A stretch of DNA of 20,474 nt from Bacteroidales bacterium UBA1309 (GTDB taxonomy: Bacteria > Bacteroidota > Bacteroidia > Bacteroidales > Dysgonomonadaceae). The translations under genes were made by a program, and so were the position numbers. The first letter of the stretch is position 1. Each line of letters starts with the position of its first letter. Of this stretch, positions 1 through 6,584 are shown one piece after another. The stretch spans positions 1 to 20,474 of the forward strand of contig DBTT01000035.1 of the NCBI GenBank assembly GCA_002307185.1, written 5' to 3'. The notes beneath the pieces were generated by a model, which was not told where the DNA came from, ran no database searches, and worked only from the letters and a program-made list of their open reading frames with translations.

Positions 1-485
1 GTAAATCCCAGATTATTTGCTGCTGTCTGTGCATTAGCAGGAAGGTCGGAAACTGCCCGCCCGTCTAACAGATACCAACCGCTGTGGTCTATGGTTCTTA
101 CAGAGTTCTTAATATCTCCAAGAATGGCATTTCCTGCGTTTTCTGTCACAACCACGTTTCCAGAGGCATCTACCCCCAGCAGTGCTGTACCGGAAGTTGT
201 CGCAGTGGCATTGTTTATATTATCAAATTTCAGGCCGGACAGCCCGCTTGTTCCTGATTTGATTTGCAATTTGGAAGAAGGAGATGTAGTTCCTATGCCC
301 ACATATCCCTGCGCGGTCACAATGAAATCGTTGGCTTGTTGGGCAACAGAGGGTGTGCCTGTTGTGGGGTTGTCTTTAGCCCCATCTATATGAAATATCC
401 CCTGAAGATTTTGCGTGTTGATCCCGACTTGAGAGAAGGCAAAAGTAGAGAATAATGCCATGATGATAAATACATTTCGTTTCAT
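1..485 (-). CDS. Exported tail-fibre/collar-like surface protein, 3' end cut off by window
   Basis: An open frame starts at the ATG at 485-483 and runs for 161 complete codons to the window edge without a stop, so only the N-terminal part is visible. It opens with a signal peptide (MKRNVFIIMALFSTFAFS, then QVGIN). Residues around 45-60 carry VGIGTTSPSSKLQI, a motif very common at the start of Bacteroidota exported proteins with tail-fibre or endosialidase-chaperone-like modules. Towards the visible end comes DHSGWYLLDGRAVSDLPA, which resembles phage-tail-collar/microcystin-dependent-like sequences. The gene lies 60 bp downstream of the T9SS cargo gene on the same strand and is probably the last visible member of that operon. 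The molecular function is unknown; a cell-surface structural or adhesive role is inference. Being a prophage tail gene is less likely because it has a signal peptide. Confidence 0.75.
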   Translation of the reverse strand, partial: MKRNVFIIMALFSTFAFSQVGINTQNLQGIFHIDGAKDNPTTGTPSVAQQANDFIVTAQGYVGIGTTSPSSKLQIKSGTSGLSGLKFDNINNATATTSGTALLGVDASGNVVVTENAGNAILGDIKNSVRTIDHSGWYLLDGRAVSDLPANAQTAANNLGF

Positions 486-545
486 GTCTTTAGTGTTTTA
501 ATTTATTAATATTCAATTAATTTACGCTTGTAATTGTTTGAAATA

Positions 546-2594
546 TCACCGTATAAACTTAGTTGTGAATTTTCGTTGCCCATCAATCTGGACGACATAT
601 ATTCCTGGGGCGAGACAGCCAACGTCCATCGTCTGAGCAGGAATGTCGGTGATAGTGGTTGCAAGGAGACCCCTTCCCTGCATATCAAGAATTGCAACCT
701 TGGAATCCTTGTCGATGTCTCCCAAGTTGCATAGAGTCAGCACTCCTCCCTCTTGAATTGCGGTAATGGCAAGCAGTGAGCTATTGTCGATCCCAGATGT
801 AGATTCGGGCTTCACAAAATACACAGTGAACCGGTTGGCATCATCCTCTGGCGAGGCAGTAAACCCGTAAGTGTCACCTGCTGACAATTGTTTCAGCGTG
901 CCATTTAGTTTATCTTGGAGCCAAAGCCCTTCGGCATTGACAAGATCCAATTGCGACACATTCATCTGAAAGTCTGTGGCGAGGGTGGTGACCTTAAAAC
1001 AAAGAGGAATGGAGTCGGTGACAATTGGTGTGATATTGGCCGACAAAGGAGTACCATCTTTTGAAAGAGTGTACAAGCCAAAGGGGTAGAAACCATCCTT
1101 GTAGGCATCATAGGAGTCGTAATTGGCGGAGGCCATGTCATAAACCGCCACTGAGGCCATGTCGAAGATGTTAGGATTGCTGGCAAGGCTCACAATAAAT
1201 TCAGCCTTGTCGGAAACCGTTCCGGAAGATTTCAGGGCCTTGGACAAAGAAGACTTTGCCAGACTGTGCGAAAGTAACCCATGGGCAAGCATGTCCTTTG
1301 TGACGGAAAATGTACCGGCAGTACTTCCTGGTGCAAGCTTTAGCATGAAAGTGGTAGTGGCTGGTATCTCTGTGAGGGCAGCCACTGAAGTGGAGTTCAA
1401 CGTGGGGTTGGTATAATTATACCCTACAAAAGAAGAACTTCCCGCTGGTAAAAGATAGATCTTACCGTCAAAAGCCAAAGAACTTGTCTGCAAACCAGTA
1501 GCCAACTTGTTGATGCTAATAGGTGCAGTGAAGGAATTGCCTATTACCCACTTGATGGAATCGGACGAGGAAGACGAAACAGTCCGCGATAAAGCATCGC
1601 TAGCAAACAATTGTTCATCGGCAGTAGAATAGTCATAGACATTTCCGTCGAACTCAAACTTCGTTTTTGTCTTGTTGATGTCTTGTCCGCTTACAATAGG
1701 CAGGACACCTGAAGCCAAGGCTTGGATGTAATCCGCCTTCTTGTCGCGTAGCCGAACGTATTGCGCATCGCCTGCACCAAGAACCGTTCCATTGTTGCTG
1801 AAATAAGTAGTGTTAGAGAGGGGGAAAGCCACATCACCGTTTGCCCCTGATTGAACTTCACTGACCCAATTACCTGCAAAGTAGCCGGCAACTTGAGTGC
1901 CATCAAAAGGGCTAGCGAACCCGAACATCGGGGTGTTCTGACCCACAGCAACAGAGTCGATATAAGGCGTAACATCTCGCTCCACAATGACCGCACCGGC
2001 AGTGACAAGGCCGGCTGAACTTCCCGACCCGGTGATGCGTAGCGAGGCATCGTAAGCATACGCTTTGCCATCTGAAATATTCGATTCAGACTTTAAACGG
2101 AGCTTGCCGTAGTAGCCTGCCGGGCGGATAACCGAGATGGCATCAATCCCCATGCGACTCGGCACAACAATCTCATCGTTTGTTCTAATCTCTATGTGAG
2201 GAAAGGTTATATACCTGTCGCTGCGGTCAAAAGAAAGGTTGGTGGTGTCGGAGCTGATGTAGCGCAAGCCTTCGCTTGTCTCTCCCGAAAAGACGAAAAT
2301 GCCCGTACCAGTAGTATAGCCTGTAGCACTCGTGCCAAAGGCATGTGCTTTGGCGTTCTGCACAAAATGCCCCGTAACTTCAGTAATGCCATCCTGATTG
2401 ATATCGGACGAATCCCGGACTAAAATCGACCCCTTCACATACAAGGTTGTCTTGGTGGTATCAGTCGAGTTGGATCCAACATACAATTTGCCCGTGTTGA
2501 CAAATATTGGAGCAGGCTGCCAAGCATTTTGCGCAAAGGAAAAGCTCTGCAATAACAGCCAAGCCAGTAATATTCTTGCTAAATTATTCTTCAT
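546..2594 (-). CDS. T9SS-secreted surface protein with type A sorting domain
   Basis: The 682-aa protein begins with a signal peptide (hydrophobic residues 8-20, probable cleavage after A21 in SFA-QN). It ends with a typical T9SS type A C-terminal sorting domain at about 605-682: the segment VAILDMQGRGLL, then LAPGIYVVQIDGQRKFTTKFIR-like strands ending in a basic FIR terminus. Such domains direct export across the outer membrane by the type IX system and are normally removed when cargo is attached or released. The middle (about 25-600) is rich in Ser, Thr, Gly and Asn, as in beta-rich extracellular proteins, with a poly-Ser patch near residue 340; I recognise no catalytic motif. The ATG at 2594-2592 lies 47 bp after the stop of the fimbrillin-like gene, consistent with co-transcription. 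The role is unknown; a surface coat or adhesin is inferred only from architecture and neighbours. Confidence 0.85.
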   Translation of the reverse strand: MKNNLARILLAWLLLQSFSFAQNAWQPAPIFVNTGKLYVGSNSTDTTKTTLYVKGSILVRDSSDINQDGITEVTGHFVQNAKAHAFGTSATGYTTGTGIFVFSGETSEGLRYISSDTTNLSFDRSDRYITFPHIEIRTNDEIVVPSRMGIDAISVIRPAGYYGKLRLKSESNISDGKAYAYDASLRITGSGSSAGLVTAGAVIVERDVTPYIDSVAVGQNTPMFGFASPFDGTQVAGYFAGNWVSEVQSGANGDVAFPLSNTTYFSNNGTVLGAGDAQYVRLRDKKADYIQALASGVLPIVSGQDINKTKTKFEFDGNVYDYSTADEQLFASDALSRTVSSSSSDSIKWVIGNSFTAPISINKLATGLQTSSLAFDGKIYLLPAGSSSFVGYNYTNPTLNSTSVAALTEIPATTTFMLKLAPGSTAGTFSVTKDMLAHGLLSHSLAKSSLSKALKSSGTVSDKAEFIVSLASNPNIFDMASVAVYDMASANYDSYDAYKDGFYPFGLYTLSKDGTPLSANITPIVTDSIPLCFKVTTLATDFQMNVSQLDLVNAEGLWLQDKLNGTLKQLSAGDTYGFTASPEDDANRFTVYFVKPESTSGIDNSSLLAITAIQEGGVLTLCNLGDIDKDSKVAILDMQGRGLLATTITDIPAQTMDVGCLAPGIYVVQIDGQRKFTTKFIR

Positions 2595-2641
2595 GTCTAT
2601 TCATCTTTTTAGTTCGTGATTAAATTGTGGGGAAAAGTCCG

Positions 2642-4396
2642 TCACACCGTCTTCTTAATTCGTACGCATCTTACAGGAAGAGCCGCAGAACGGTAAGCTT
2701 GGGCTGTTCCAAATTCCGTGGAGCTGAAATAAAATGAATACGCTTGATAGGCCGTGCCATTGGTGGAACCAGTCCAGTAATAGCCTCTTTGTCCTGCGGC
2801 ATAATAGACCGCGCCATCTGTTCCACGCATCCCTGATGCAGGGAAAAATGCGGCCAACTTTTCGACTCCATTGGCCACGGAATAGGTGCCTGTAGTATTA
2901 GTAGGGGATATTTCAGTCCATGTGCTACCCACCTTGCTCCACCCATATGTAGCCGTACTTTCCCAACTATTGCCAGACCCTGCTTCCACATAGAGCAATT
3001 CACGGGAGGTTGGCATGCGCCAGTTGTAAGAAGAATTCGGCGAATAACCTTGAGAAGCTAGAAAGCGGCAGATATCGCCGGTGCCCGCACTCGCATTGTC
3101 CGAAACATTAGCATAGATATAATTGACAGTCTTGTTATTTGTGCCAGAGGTACTGATATAAGGTATGCCTGCCCATGAAGAAGCCGTGGTGGCATTCCAA
3201 CTCGATCCACTGGAATTCGGGGCATAGACAGGAGTAGTGTCTGCCACGAATTCGGAGTTTTGCGCACCACTTGGTGAAATACCATAAAGCGATCCCCACT
3301 TGAACAAAAGCCCCTGGTATTGCTCGTTAGTAGTGGTGCCCTTGTCCTCGAATGCAGGTCGTGTGCCATTCCAATAGATGTTACTGCCAGCAAATGCAGT
3401 CCGCGCCAAAGTCACGTTGACTGTATAACGAACGCCTTGTTTGAGGTTGCGGTTGAAATAGGCGGTAAGCCCTGTCCAAGTTGTGTCAGCAAAAGCTATT
3501 TCGTCGATGAAAACATAGAAGTTGTGGTAAGCCAAGCTTGCCTGCGCAGCAGTAGCACCGGAGACCGAATCCGGCACATAGACCGTCTTCGAGGTATCGG
3601 TGACGGCAAGCCCGGGGGTGCTAGAGGCATTGAGAGTCCACGGGAAAGACGTGGTGACAGAGCCTGCTCCGCTGGATAAGGCGCCTCCTGTGCCTACTGT
3701 CGCATACATGTAGCTTTGGGCGAATTTCGTCCCTGTCCCGATGGAGTTAATCGTTATTCCATCGGCGGAAGCATCAACCTTTAATGCCACCCTAGTCAGC
3801 ATCTGCTCTAAAGTGACGTTCATCAACGTGTAATCTGTTGTCGTAATTGTTTTTGTCACTTTGGCAAAAAGAAAGTCATTTTCTCCCATCTTTATATTTT
3901 CGAATGGAGGGACAGTGTCGGAAGGAAGACTATCCGTACGATTATAGGAGATAAAGTAGAAATCATAAGTTTTATCAACCGGCAAATGAAAGTTCGCATC
4001 AGAATCAGATCCTCCAACCGTGAAATCGCCTCGCGAAACATAGTTGGTGGTGCCTTCATTCACGGCAATGACACGAATTTTTGTTCCAGTAGCAAAAGCC
4101 TTGGTCGTCCTTGTAATTGAGGAAGCAGCCGTTTCCAGAGTGGCAACCAGAGCCACTTCGCTGTTCAAGGGCTGGATGTAGGTATCAATAATGGTGCTAC
4201 CGATTGTTCCACTTTTCAAGGTGGAGTTATCCCCTTCGGTGTAGCCACCAAACTGGATTCTGAGAGAACTTTGTCCGGTTTCAGAAGGGTTCGTTACATC
4301 ATGGTCTTCCGAACATGAAAGCGCTCCAACAATCAGGGTCATTCCCAAGACAATGGAGGGCAAATTCTTGATGAGGGTATTTCTTTTTCGAATCAT
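2642..4396 (-). CDS. Fimbrillin-family lipoprotein with FISUMP/Lcl-like C-terminal module
   Basis: This 584-aa protein has a lipoprotein signal (hydrophobic 13-25, GALSC with Cys28 as the likely lipidated residue). Residues about 35-335 have the look of the Mfa-like/fimbrillin family: an early SSLRIQFGG strand, a span with IRVIAVNEGTTNYV and TYDFYFISYN, and LTRVALKVDAS, all recurrent in Bacteroidales fimbrillins. The C-terminal part (about 345-584) contains NWRMPTSRELLYVE, AAFFPASGMRG, GYYWTGS and a terminal LPVRCVRIKK. That signature belongs to FISUMP/DUF1566-like modules often found at the C-terminus of fimbrial tip-type or surface lipoproteins. In the family, precursors pass through the periplasm as lipoproteins and are cleaved by an Rgp-type protease before assembly. 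Whether this is a stalk subunit, a tip adhesin or a plain surface lipoprotein cannot be told; the extra C-terminal module favours a tip or accessory subunit. Confidence 0.8.
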   Translation of the reverse strand: MIRKRNTLIKNLPSIVLGMTLIVGALSCSEDHDVTNPSETGQSSLRIQFGGYTEGDNSTLKSGTIGSTIIDTYIQPLNSEVALVATLETAASSITRTTKAFATGTKIRVIAVNEGTTNYVSRGDFTVGGSDSDANFHLPVDKTYDFYFISYNRTDSLPSDTVPPFENIKMGENDFLFAKVTKTITTTDYTLMNVTLEQMLTRVALKVDASADGITINSIGTGTKFAQSYMYATVGTGGALSSGAGSVTTSFPWTLNASSTPGLAVTDTSKTVYVPDSVSGATAAQASLAYHNFYVFIDEIAFADTTWTGLTAYFNRNLKQGVRYTVNVTLARTAFAGSNIYWNGTRPAFEDKGTTTNEQYQGLLFKWGSLYGISPSGAQNSEFVADTTPVYAPNSSGSSWNATTASSWAGIPYISTSGTNNKTVNYIYANVSDNASAGTGDICRFLASQGYSPNSSYNWRMPTSRELLYVEAGSGNSWESTATYGWSKVGSTWTEISPTNTTGTYSVANGVEKLAAFFPASGMRGTDGAVYYAAGQRGYYWTGSTNGTAYQAYSFYFSSTEFGTAQAYRSAALPVRCVRIKKTV

Positions 4397-4462
4397 AACT
4401 TGTGTGATTTTGTTTTGAGTTTGATTAATTATAAAACAAGAATGTAAGAGGGAGGAACTGAT

Positions 4463-4729
4463 TCAGTAAAGTTCTAAGTCGGAGTTGCTATTTATCTGTT
4501 CCTGATCATATTCATTGTAGTTAAGGGTTTCTGCATTGACCTTGATTCCCGGAGATGCCGCAAAGCAGCCTTCCAGTTTCACTTGCAGTACATCCACCGA
4601 TGGGGTGAGATAAGATAATTTGCCGCAAGCACCGGTCGACAGCTTCGGTAGCAGTTCTTTCTTTTTAATCTTCTTTGCCTCTTTCGGGGGCATGCTGTTG
4701 TTCGTTTCATTTTTCTTTTTCATATTCAT
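4463..4729 (-). CDS. Small unrecognised protein (88 aa) heading the surface operon
   Basis: The ORF begins with ATG at 4729-4727; an in-frame ATG at 4723 is an alternative start, since there is no ribosome site to decide. The N-terminal third is strongly basic (MNMKKK and KKIKKKELLPK around 19-29) and has no signal peptide. The centre has SYLTPSVDVLQVKLEGCFAAS (40-59), and the tail is acidic and Asn-rich (NYNEYDQEQINSNSDLELY). The only cysteines are C35 and C55. Short Bacteroidota proteins with a similar Tyr-x-x-Pro then 'E...aaSpG' layout sit near fimbrillin and other surface genes, as I recall, but no function is established to my knowledge. The position 66 bp before the fimbrillin-like gene suggests a role linked to that operon. 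It could be a regulatory peptide, a structural partner or a peptide precursor; none of these is supported directly. Confidence 0.6.
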   Translation of the reverse strand: MNMKKKNETNNSMPPKEAKKIKKKELLPKLSTGACGKLSYLTPSVDVLQVKLEGCFAASPGIKVNAETLNYNEYDQEQINSNSDLELY

Positions 4730-4751
4730 ACCTTTCTAAATAAATTGATAA

Positions 4752-4763
4752 TTTGTTAACAAA
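4752..4763. promoter_or_regulatory. 12-bp perfect palindrome upstream of the small-protein gene
   Basis: TTTGTTAACAAA is a perfect palindrome ending 22 bp before the start codon at 4729. It could be a transcription-factor site. A 12-bp AT-rich palindrome may also occur by chance. Confidence 0.3.
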
Positions 4764-4839
4764 ATAGAGCCGCTCCACACCACTCTCTCGAAAAAGCAGG
4801 AGAATAGCGCAGGACACATTTCGAATACATCGGACGAAA

Positions 4840-4867
4840 GCCGCAGGCTTTTGGAAAAGCCTGCGGC
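4840..4867 (-). other. Strong hairpin in the leader of the surface operon
   Basis: Bases 4840-4852 (GCCGCAGGCTTTT) are exactly complementary to 4855-4867, giving a 13-bp GC-rich stem with a minimal two-base centre. It lies about 110 bp before the start codon of the 88-aa ORF and downstream of the probable promoter at 4932-4939, so it should be inside the leader transcript. The stem is followed on the minus strand by CTTTCGTCC rather than a run of T, so it is not a clear intrinsic terminator. It could be an mRNA-stabilising or attenuating structure, or the 3' end of an older transcript unit. Confidence 0.6.
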
Positions 4868-4931
4868 CTATTGTTGTTGTGAAAAACAATGTTATATCTT
4901 AAGCCATATGTTGGAAAAACAGTTGGAGTAT

Positions 4932-4939
4932 CAAAGCTA
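4932..4939 (-). promoter_or_regulatory. Candidate -7 element for the surface operon
   Basis: On the minus strand this reads TAGCTTTG, an exact match to the Bacteroidota -7 consensus TAnnTTTG. A T-rich stretch rather than a clear TTTG lies at the -33 distance. Transcription would start near 4926 and give a leader of about 195 nt ahead of the 88-aa ORF. A weaker alternative, TATTTTG near 4759-4765, would give a short leader. Confidence 0.4.
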
Positions 4940-4974
4940 AATTCACTGAAAATAAAAAAATATGCAAGAAAAGC

Positions 4975-4991
4975 TACCCAGAAACTGGGTA
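4975..4991. repeat. Short perfect inverted repeat (7-bp arms, AAA loop)
   Basis: TACCCAG (4975-4981) and CTGGGTA (4985-4991) are separated by AAA. It lies about 36 bp upstream of the candidate surface-operon -7 element. There is no clean T run on either side, so I read it as a possible operator or incidental hairpin rather than a terminator. Confidence 0.4.
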
Positions 4992-5086
4992 TTAGGGTGG
5001 AACTATATGTAGATAGAATGAATTTCACTTAAGGATGAAAGTTTGGTGTTATAAACTTATTTTTCCGAAAGATAGCGTATTTTTAG

Positions 5087-5113
5087 AATATAGATTTGCT
5101 CAAAATCTATATT
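5087..5113. repeat. AT-rich inverted repeat (11-bp perfect arms)
   Basis: AATATAGATTT (5087-5097) is the reverse complement of AAATCTATATT (5103-5113), with a 5-base spacer GCTCA. It sits between the leftward surface operon promoter region and the rightward candidate ncRNA. It is not followed by a T tract, so a protein-binding site is the likelier reading. Confidence 0.45.
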
Positions 5114-5184
5114 TCACTTATTTTAAATAATGGATTGACCTCAGAAAAAAGTTGCGGCTGATCGATAATATATATTTTATTGGC

Positions 5185-5541
5185 GTTATTGAAAAATGGA
5201 GGTGAAAATATCCGGGAAGATCAATTACGTTTATTTAACTTTTCGTATCACTGATTTTTCCCGGAAGTCCACTCGAAAGCGACCGCTCGGAGTGCTACGG
5301 TTTGTGATATCTCAGAACAAACAATCTGTAGGTTACCCCCGAATCTGATTGCAGCTTGCCCTCTGGTATCGAGGTGTCAAAAGCTTGCAGATAAAAACCC
5401 TTTGACCCGAAGGAGGCAAAAGGCTGCTGAAGAAAAAACAATCTAATCCAAACTCTAACAGGGAAGATCCTGTAATCAAAATTATATAGTCAGAAGGGGA
5501 TTTCAACTTTCATTCTTCCCCCAAGAATGAAAAGATTTTTG
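5185..5541 (+). ncRNA. Candidate structured non-coding RNA of unknown family
   Basis: There is no ORF on this strand, yet the stretch is full of exact pairings. These are TCCGGGAA (5211-5218) with 5258-5265; CACTC (5270-5274) with 5290-5294; CTAC plus GTTTGT (5295-5298, 5300-5305) with 5317-5322 and 5328-5331; ATCTG plus AGCTT (5343-5347, 5353-5357) with 5381-5385 and 5388-5392, enclosing CCTC/GAGG (5360-5363, 5371-5374); and ACAGG/CCTGT (5458-5462, 5469-5473). It ends in a strong intrinsic terminator at 5508-5540 that can only serve plus-strand transcription, because pgl reads the other way. A possible promoter box (TATATTTT, 5171-5178) gives a start near 5185, but it is imperfect and the 5' end is uncertain. 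I do not see the conserved RNase P core, tmRNA tag or ends, or SRP apical loop. A cis leader is unlikely because the next gene to the right is convergent. Confidence 0.5.
5508..5540 (+). terminator. Intrinsic terminator of the candidate ncRNA
   Basis: TTTCATTCTT (5508-5517) pairs exactly with AAGAATGAAA (5523-5532) across a CCCCC loop and is followed by AGATTTTTG. The T run is on the plus strand only; the minus-strand exit is GTTGAAATC, so it does not serve pgl. Confidence 0.75.
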
Positions 5542-5590
5542 TGAAGAGCTGAGAAAAATGAGTTTTACCTTTGTTTCCAAGAAAAGGAAA

Positions 5591-5631
5591 AATGGTATTC
5601 TGGACATAAGACTTATTTCCGGAACGCCATT
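5591..5631 (-). terminator. Probable terminator of pgl
   Basis: Long imperfect hairpin: AATGG (5591-5595) with CCATT (5627-5631), then 15 further positions pairing with two mismatches and a few G-U or mispaired bases around a one-base centre. On the minus strand it is followed by TTTTCCTTTTC. It begins 26 bp after the pgl stop codon. Confidence 0.65.
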
Positions 5632-5656
5632 TTAATTAACTTTATTGCGCTTGAAC

Positions 5657-6376
5657 TTACAACAACCGCCCAGCTTCCTGATCTATGAACCAATGCAGAT
5701 TTCCGGAGGTTGGATTTACACGGGCTGCAGGATACCGATCCGAGAAAGCTTCGCTGTTCTCAATGATGGAACGTACTTTTTCGCGTTTACTGGAACCGGT
5801 GGTCAAAAATGCAACCTGAACCGCATTATTTACAATCTTTCCGGTAAGGGTTATCCTGTTTTGCCCGCTTCCTGGATGCTGCGCCACTACACAGTTAGCG
5901 TAGTTTTCCCACAAGTCAATCTGATGCGGAAATACGGAAACCGTGTGGCCGTCAATGCCTAAACCCAAAATCACCAAGTCAAATTGAGGAATTCCATTTT
6001 CTTTAGGAAGATTCTGGTCCAGCAATTCACTATAACGAAGAGCTTCTTCGCTCGGATTGTTTTCACCAATGATACGGAAAACCTGACTTTCAGAGACAGA
6101 GATCTTGTCCAGCAGATGCTCTTTAGTCATCCCGTAGTTGCTTTCGGGATCGCTGGGTGGTACACAGCGCTCATCCCCCCAATAAAAGTCAATGCGCCTC
6201 CAATCTATTGATTTATCGTCGTTTGCCCAATAATCGAACAATCCTTTTGGTGTTTCTCCTCCCGACAGACTTATGCTAATACGCTCTTTTTCACTCAATA
6301 ATTGGACGATAAATGCGGTGAAACCTTTATGCAGGTTTTCTAATTTATCAAAAATATGGATGTTGTCTGAACTCAT
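5657..6376 (-). CDS. pgl: 6-phosphogluconolactonase
   Basis: This 239-aa protein hydrolyses 6-phosphoglucono-delta-lactone to 6-phosphogluconate, the second step of the oxidative pentose phosphate pathway in the cytosol. Family signatures of the DevB/SOL type are plain: ISISLSGGETPKGLFDYW at about 34-50, RIDFYWGDERCVPPSDPESNY at about 61-81, and LGLGIDGHTVSVFP at about 137-150 with the GHT segment of the active site. The length is normal for the family. The ATG at 6376 follows an AT-rich leader with its own TAnnTTTG box at 6406-6413, so although zwf lies 208 bp upstream on the same strand, pgl can probably be transcribed independently. The neighbours zwf and gnd supply the reactions before and after. 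Confidence 0.95.
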   Translation of the reverse strand: MSSDNIHIFDKLENLHKGFTAFIVQLLSEKERISISLSGGETPKGLFDYWANDDKSIDWRRIDFYWGDERCVPPSDPESNYGMTKEHLLDKISVSESQVFRIIGENNPSEEALRYSELLDQNLPKENGIPQFDLVILGLGIDGHTVSVFPHQIDLWENYANCVVAQHPGSGQNRITLTGKIVNNAVQVAFLTTGSSKREKVRSIIENSEAFSDRYPAARVNPTSGNLHWFIDQEAGRLL

Positions 6377-6405
6377 TTTATTATATATACATGAATAACA
6401 ATAAG

Positions 6406-6413
6406 CAAAAATA
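6406..6413 (-). promoter_or_regulatory. Candidate -7 element for pgl
   Basis: Minus-strand TATTTTTG, an exact TAnnTTTG match. It predicts a start near 6400 and a leader of about 24 nt to the ATG at 6376. A TTTT-type -33 box lies about 22 bp upstream. Together with the zwf hairpin at 6523-6570 it argues for separate pgl transcription. Confidence 0.45.
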
Positions 6414-6522
6414 ATGATTTATGCTTAAGATTGAGAAAATTTGATAGCAATTTTGATATTTTTGCACAAAAAAGTTTCTCAAGCAGGCAAAAATACTTTT
6501 TCTTCTTGCCAAAATTAAAAAG

Positions 6523-6570
6523 AATAAGTCACCACCGTATAAAAATTTCATTACAAGATGGTGACTTATT
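6523..6570 (-). terminator. Probable terminator of zwf
   Basis: AATAAGTCACCA (6523-6534) and TGGTGACTTATT (6559-6570) form a perfect 12-bp stem with a 24-base AT-rich loop. It starts 15 bp past the zwf stop and is followed on the minus strand by CTTTTTAATTTTGG. Confidence 0.65.
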
Positions 6571-6584
6571 TGTTTCAGCGAATC

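Larger units (their letters stand above)
4730..5656. other. 927-bp gene-poor region between surface operon and pgl
   Basis: No frame here has convincing protein character. The short minus-strand frames at 4707-4889 and 4756-5028 lack family features and cross the hairpins. From left to right the stretch holds the leader and promoter of the surface operon, the inverted repeats at 4840-4867, 4975-4991 and 5087-5113, a candidate plus-strand structured RNA ending at the terminator at 5508-5540, and the minus-strand terminator of pgl at 5591-5631. Confidence 0.7.

Noticed and set aside
4756..5028. 90-aa minus-strand frame with a hydrophobic N-terminus resembling a membrane segment
   Set aside because: It crosses the candidate promoter and the 4840-4867 hairpin, the hydrophobicity comes from AT-rich sequence, and nothing after it looks like a protein.
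5185..5541. Assignment of the structured region to RNase P RNA or tmRNA
   Set aside because: GGAGG...TCCGGGAA looked briefly like the RNase P core, but the contiguous conserved core and its distal partner are missing; no tag-peptide frame or tRNA-like end for tmRNA is present.
5566..5573. Plus-strand TACCTTTG, an exact -7 match just after the ncRNA terminator
   Set aside because: The nearest TTTG is 24 bp upstream, beyond the usual spacing, and it would only transcribe antisense into pgl.
6457..6464. Plus-strand TATTTTTG that matches the -7 consensus in the zwf-pgl gap
   Set aside because: There is no gene to the right on that strand and the element arises in AT-rich sequence; a short antisense RNA to the zwf 3' end is possible but unsupported.
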